A stretch of DNA of 5,183 nucleotides from an uncultured Opitutales bacterium. Lineage in GTDB: Bacteria > Verrucomicrobiota > Verrucomicrobiia > Opitutales > Intestinicryptomonadaceae. Positions within the stretch are counted from its first letter, which is position 1, and each line of letters begins with the position of its first letter. The notes under the pieces were generated by a model. The model was not told the DNA's origin and did no database searches. It saw only the letters and a list, made by a program, of their open reading frames with translations. Shown one piece after another: positions 5,056 through 5,183 of this stretch. The translations under genes were made by a program, and so were the position numbers. Location: assembly GCA_900545715.1 (NCBI GenBank), contig URAJ01000066.1, positions 1-5,183 on the forward strand, read 5' to 3'.

Positions 5056-5088
5056 GGGTCGCAGATTCGAGTTCTGCTACTCCCACCA
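5039..5088 (+). pseudogene. 3' half of a tRNA-Val(GAC) gene: integration (att) scar
   Basis: The fragment reads as a standard tRNA from position 27 onward. The anticodon stem is CTTGC (5039-5043) with GCAAG (5051-5055) and the loop ATGACAC has anticodon GAC at 5046-5048. The variable loop is GGGTC (5056-5060), and the T arm is GCAGA / TTCGAGT / TCTGC (5061-5077). The 3' acceptor strand is TACTCCC (5078-5084), then discriminator A and an encoded CCA (5086-5088). The variable loop, T loop and discriminator A are those of bacterial tRNA-Val(GAC). A whole gene would need GGGAGTA near 5013 and a D arm; neither is present, so this cannot be a working tRNA. It is best read as the displaced 3' end left when an element recombined into a tRNA-Val gene. 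Confidence 0.8.
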
Positions 5089-5093
5089 TTTTG

Positions 5094-5126
5094 AAAGCCG
5101 CAAGTTTAATAACTTACGGCTTTTTA
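5094..5126 (+). terminator. Intrinsic terminator after the tRNA-Val fragment
   Basis: AAAGCCG (5094-5100) pairs with CGGCTTT (5117-5123). Inside it, AAGTT (5102-5106) pairs with AACTT (5111-5115) around the loop TAAT, with a single C/A mismatch between the two helices, and a T-run follows at 5121-5125. It begins 5 bases after CCA, which is where a tRNA terminator belongs, and so was probably the terminator of the original tRNA-Val gene. Confidence 0.88.
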
Positions 5127-5183
5127 TTTCGCTCTACGTCAAAGATTGTGGAATGGGAGAAAAAAAAGAGGGCAAAGAGAACG
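5127..5183. other. Probable chromosomal flank beyond the insertion
   Basis: 57 bases after the tRNA terminator. A frame beginning with ATG at 5153 (MGEKKEGKEN...) stays open to the window edge, but no ribosome site precedes it and it is too short to judge. No other feature is seen. Confidence 0.3.

Noticed and set aside
5013..5088. Complete, odd tRNA gene rather than a fragment
   Set aside because: No GGGAGTA to pair with TACTCCC and no D arm between 5013 and 5038.
5039..5088. tRNA interrupted by a group I intron
   Set aside because: Bacterial tRNA introns of this type sit in the anticodon loop. Here both anticodon stem strands and the loop are continuous, so the break lies upstream of position 27.
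5039..5088. 3' end of tmRNA (ssrA)
   Set aside because: A tmRNA lacks a normal 5-bp anticodon stem with a 7-base loop and anticodon directly before the variable loop; the fragment fits tRNA-Val(GAC) from position 27 to CCA.

Overview
The window looks like the terminal part of an integrated mobile element in a Gram-negative bacterium. The lineage cannot be fixed from this sequence. Translation uses strong Shine-Dalgarno sites (AAGGAGG before 3626, AGGAGG before 3949), which argues against a typical Bacteroidetes leader. A Sec signal peptide whose best cleavage site leaves an N-terminal Gln, and a mid-GC, GCG/TTC-rich codon style in the right half, would fit groups such as Fibrobacterota, Spirochaetota or PVC relatives, but this is a weak inference.

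Layout, left to right. (1) Positions 1-919: a possible C-terminal tail of an upstream gene, a small predicted secreted protein (272-691), and an AT-rich spacer with two inverted repeats. (2) 920-2158: a RecA-fold/RepA-like ATPase with Walker A and B motifs and a C-terminal extension I cannot place. (3) 2343-3299: a Fic-domain AMPylase-type protein with an intact HPFxDGNGRxxR motif, its own N-terminal inhibitory helix, and a C-terminal winged helix. (4) 3314-4890: a complete three-gene hipB-hipS-hipT operon. Here the HipA toxin is split into a small N-terminal protein (HipS) and a kinase core (HipT). Two ATGA stop/start overlaps join the genes. Upstream lie three copies of a palindrome TATAC-N7-GTATA spaced exactly 40 bp apart, presumably the operators for HipB. 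(5) 5039-5088: the 3' half of a tRNA-Val(GAC) gene (anticodon arm, variable loop, T arm, 3' acceptor strand and CCA) with no D arm or 5' acceptor strand upstream. It is followed at once by a good intrinsic terminator (5094-5126).

The partial tRNA is the usual scar of site-specific integration into a tRNA 3' end. By orientation, everything left of about 5044 belongs to the inserted element, and the sequence from the displaced tRNA end rightward is the old chromosomal flank. The ATPase, Fic protein and HipBST module would then be element cargo near the end of the island. Two growth-arrest or post-translational-modification modules (AMPylation and Ser/Thr phosphorylation) side by side fit a stabilisation or defence role. 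No integrase, relaxase or phage structural gene is visible here, so the type of element stays open. HipBST itself is a described system. The less ordinary points are the phased operator array, the variant Gly-rich loop (T-I-A) and Cys/His cluster in HipT, and the tRNA-Val integration scar in which the anticodon stem looks like the recombinase core site.
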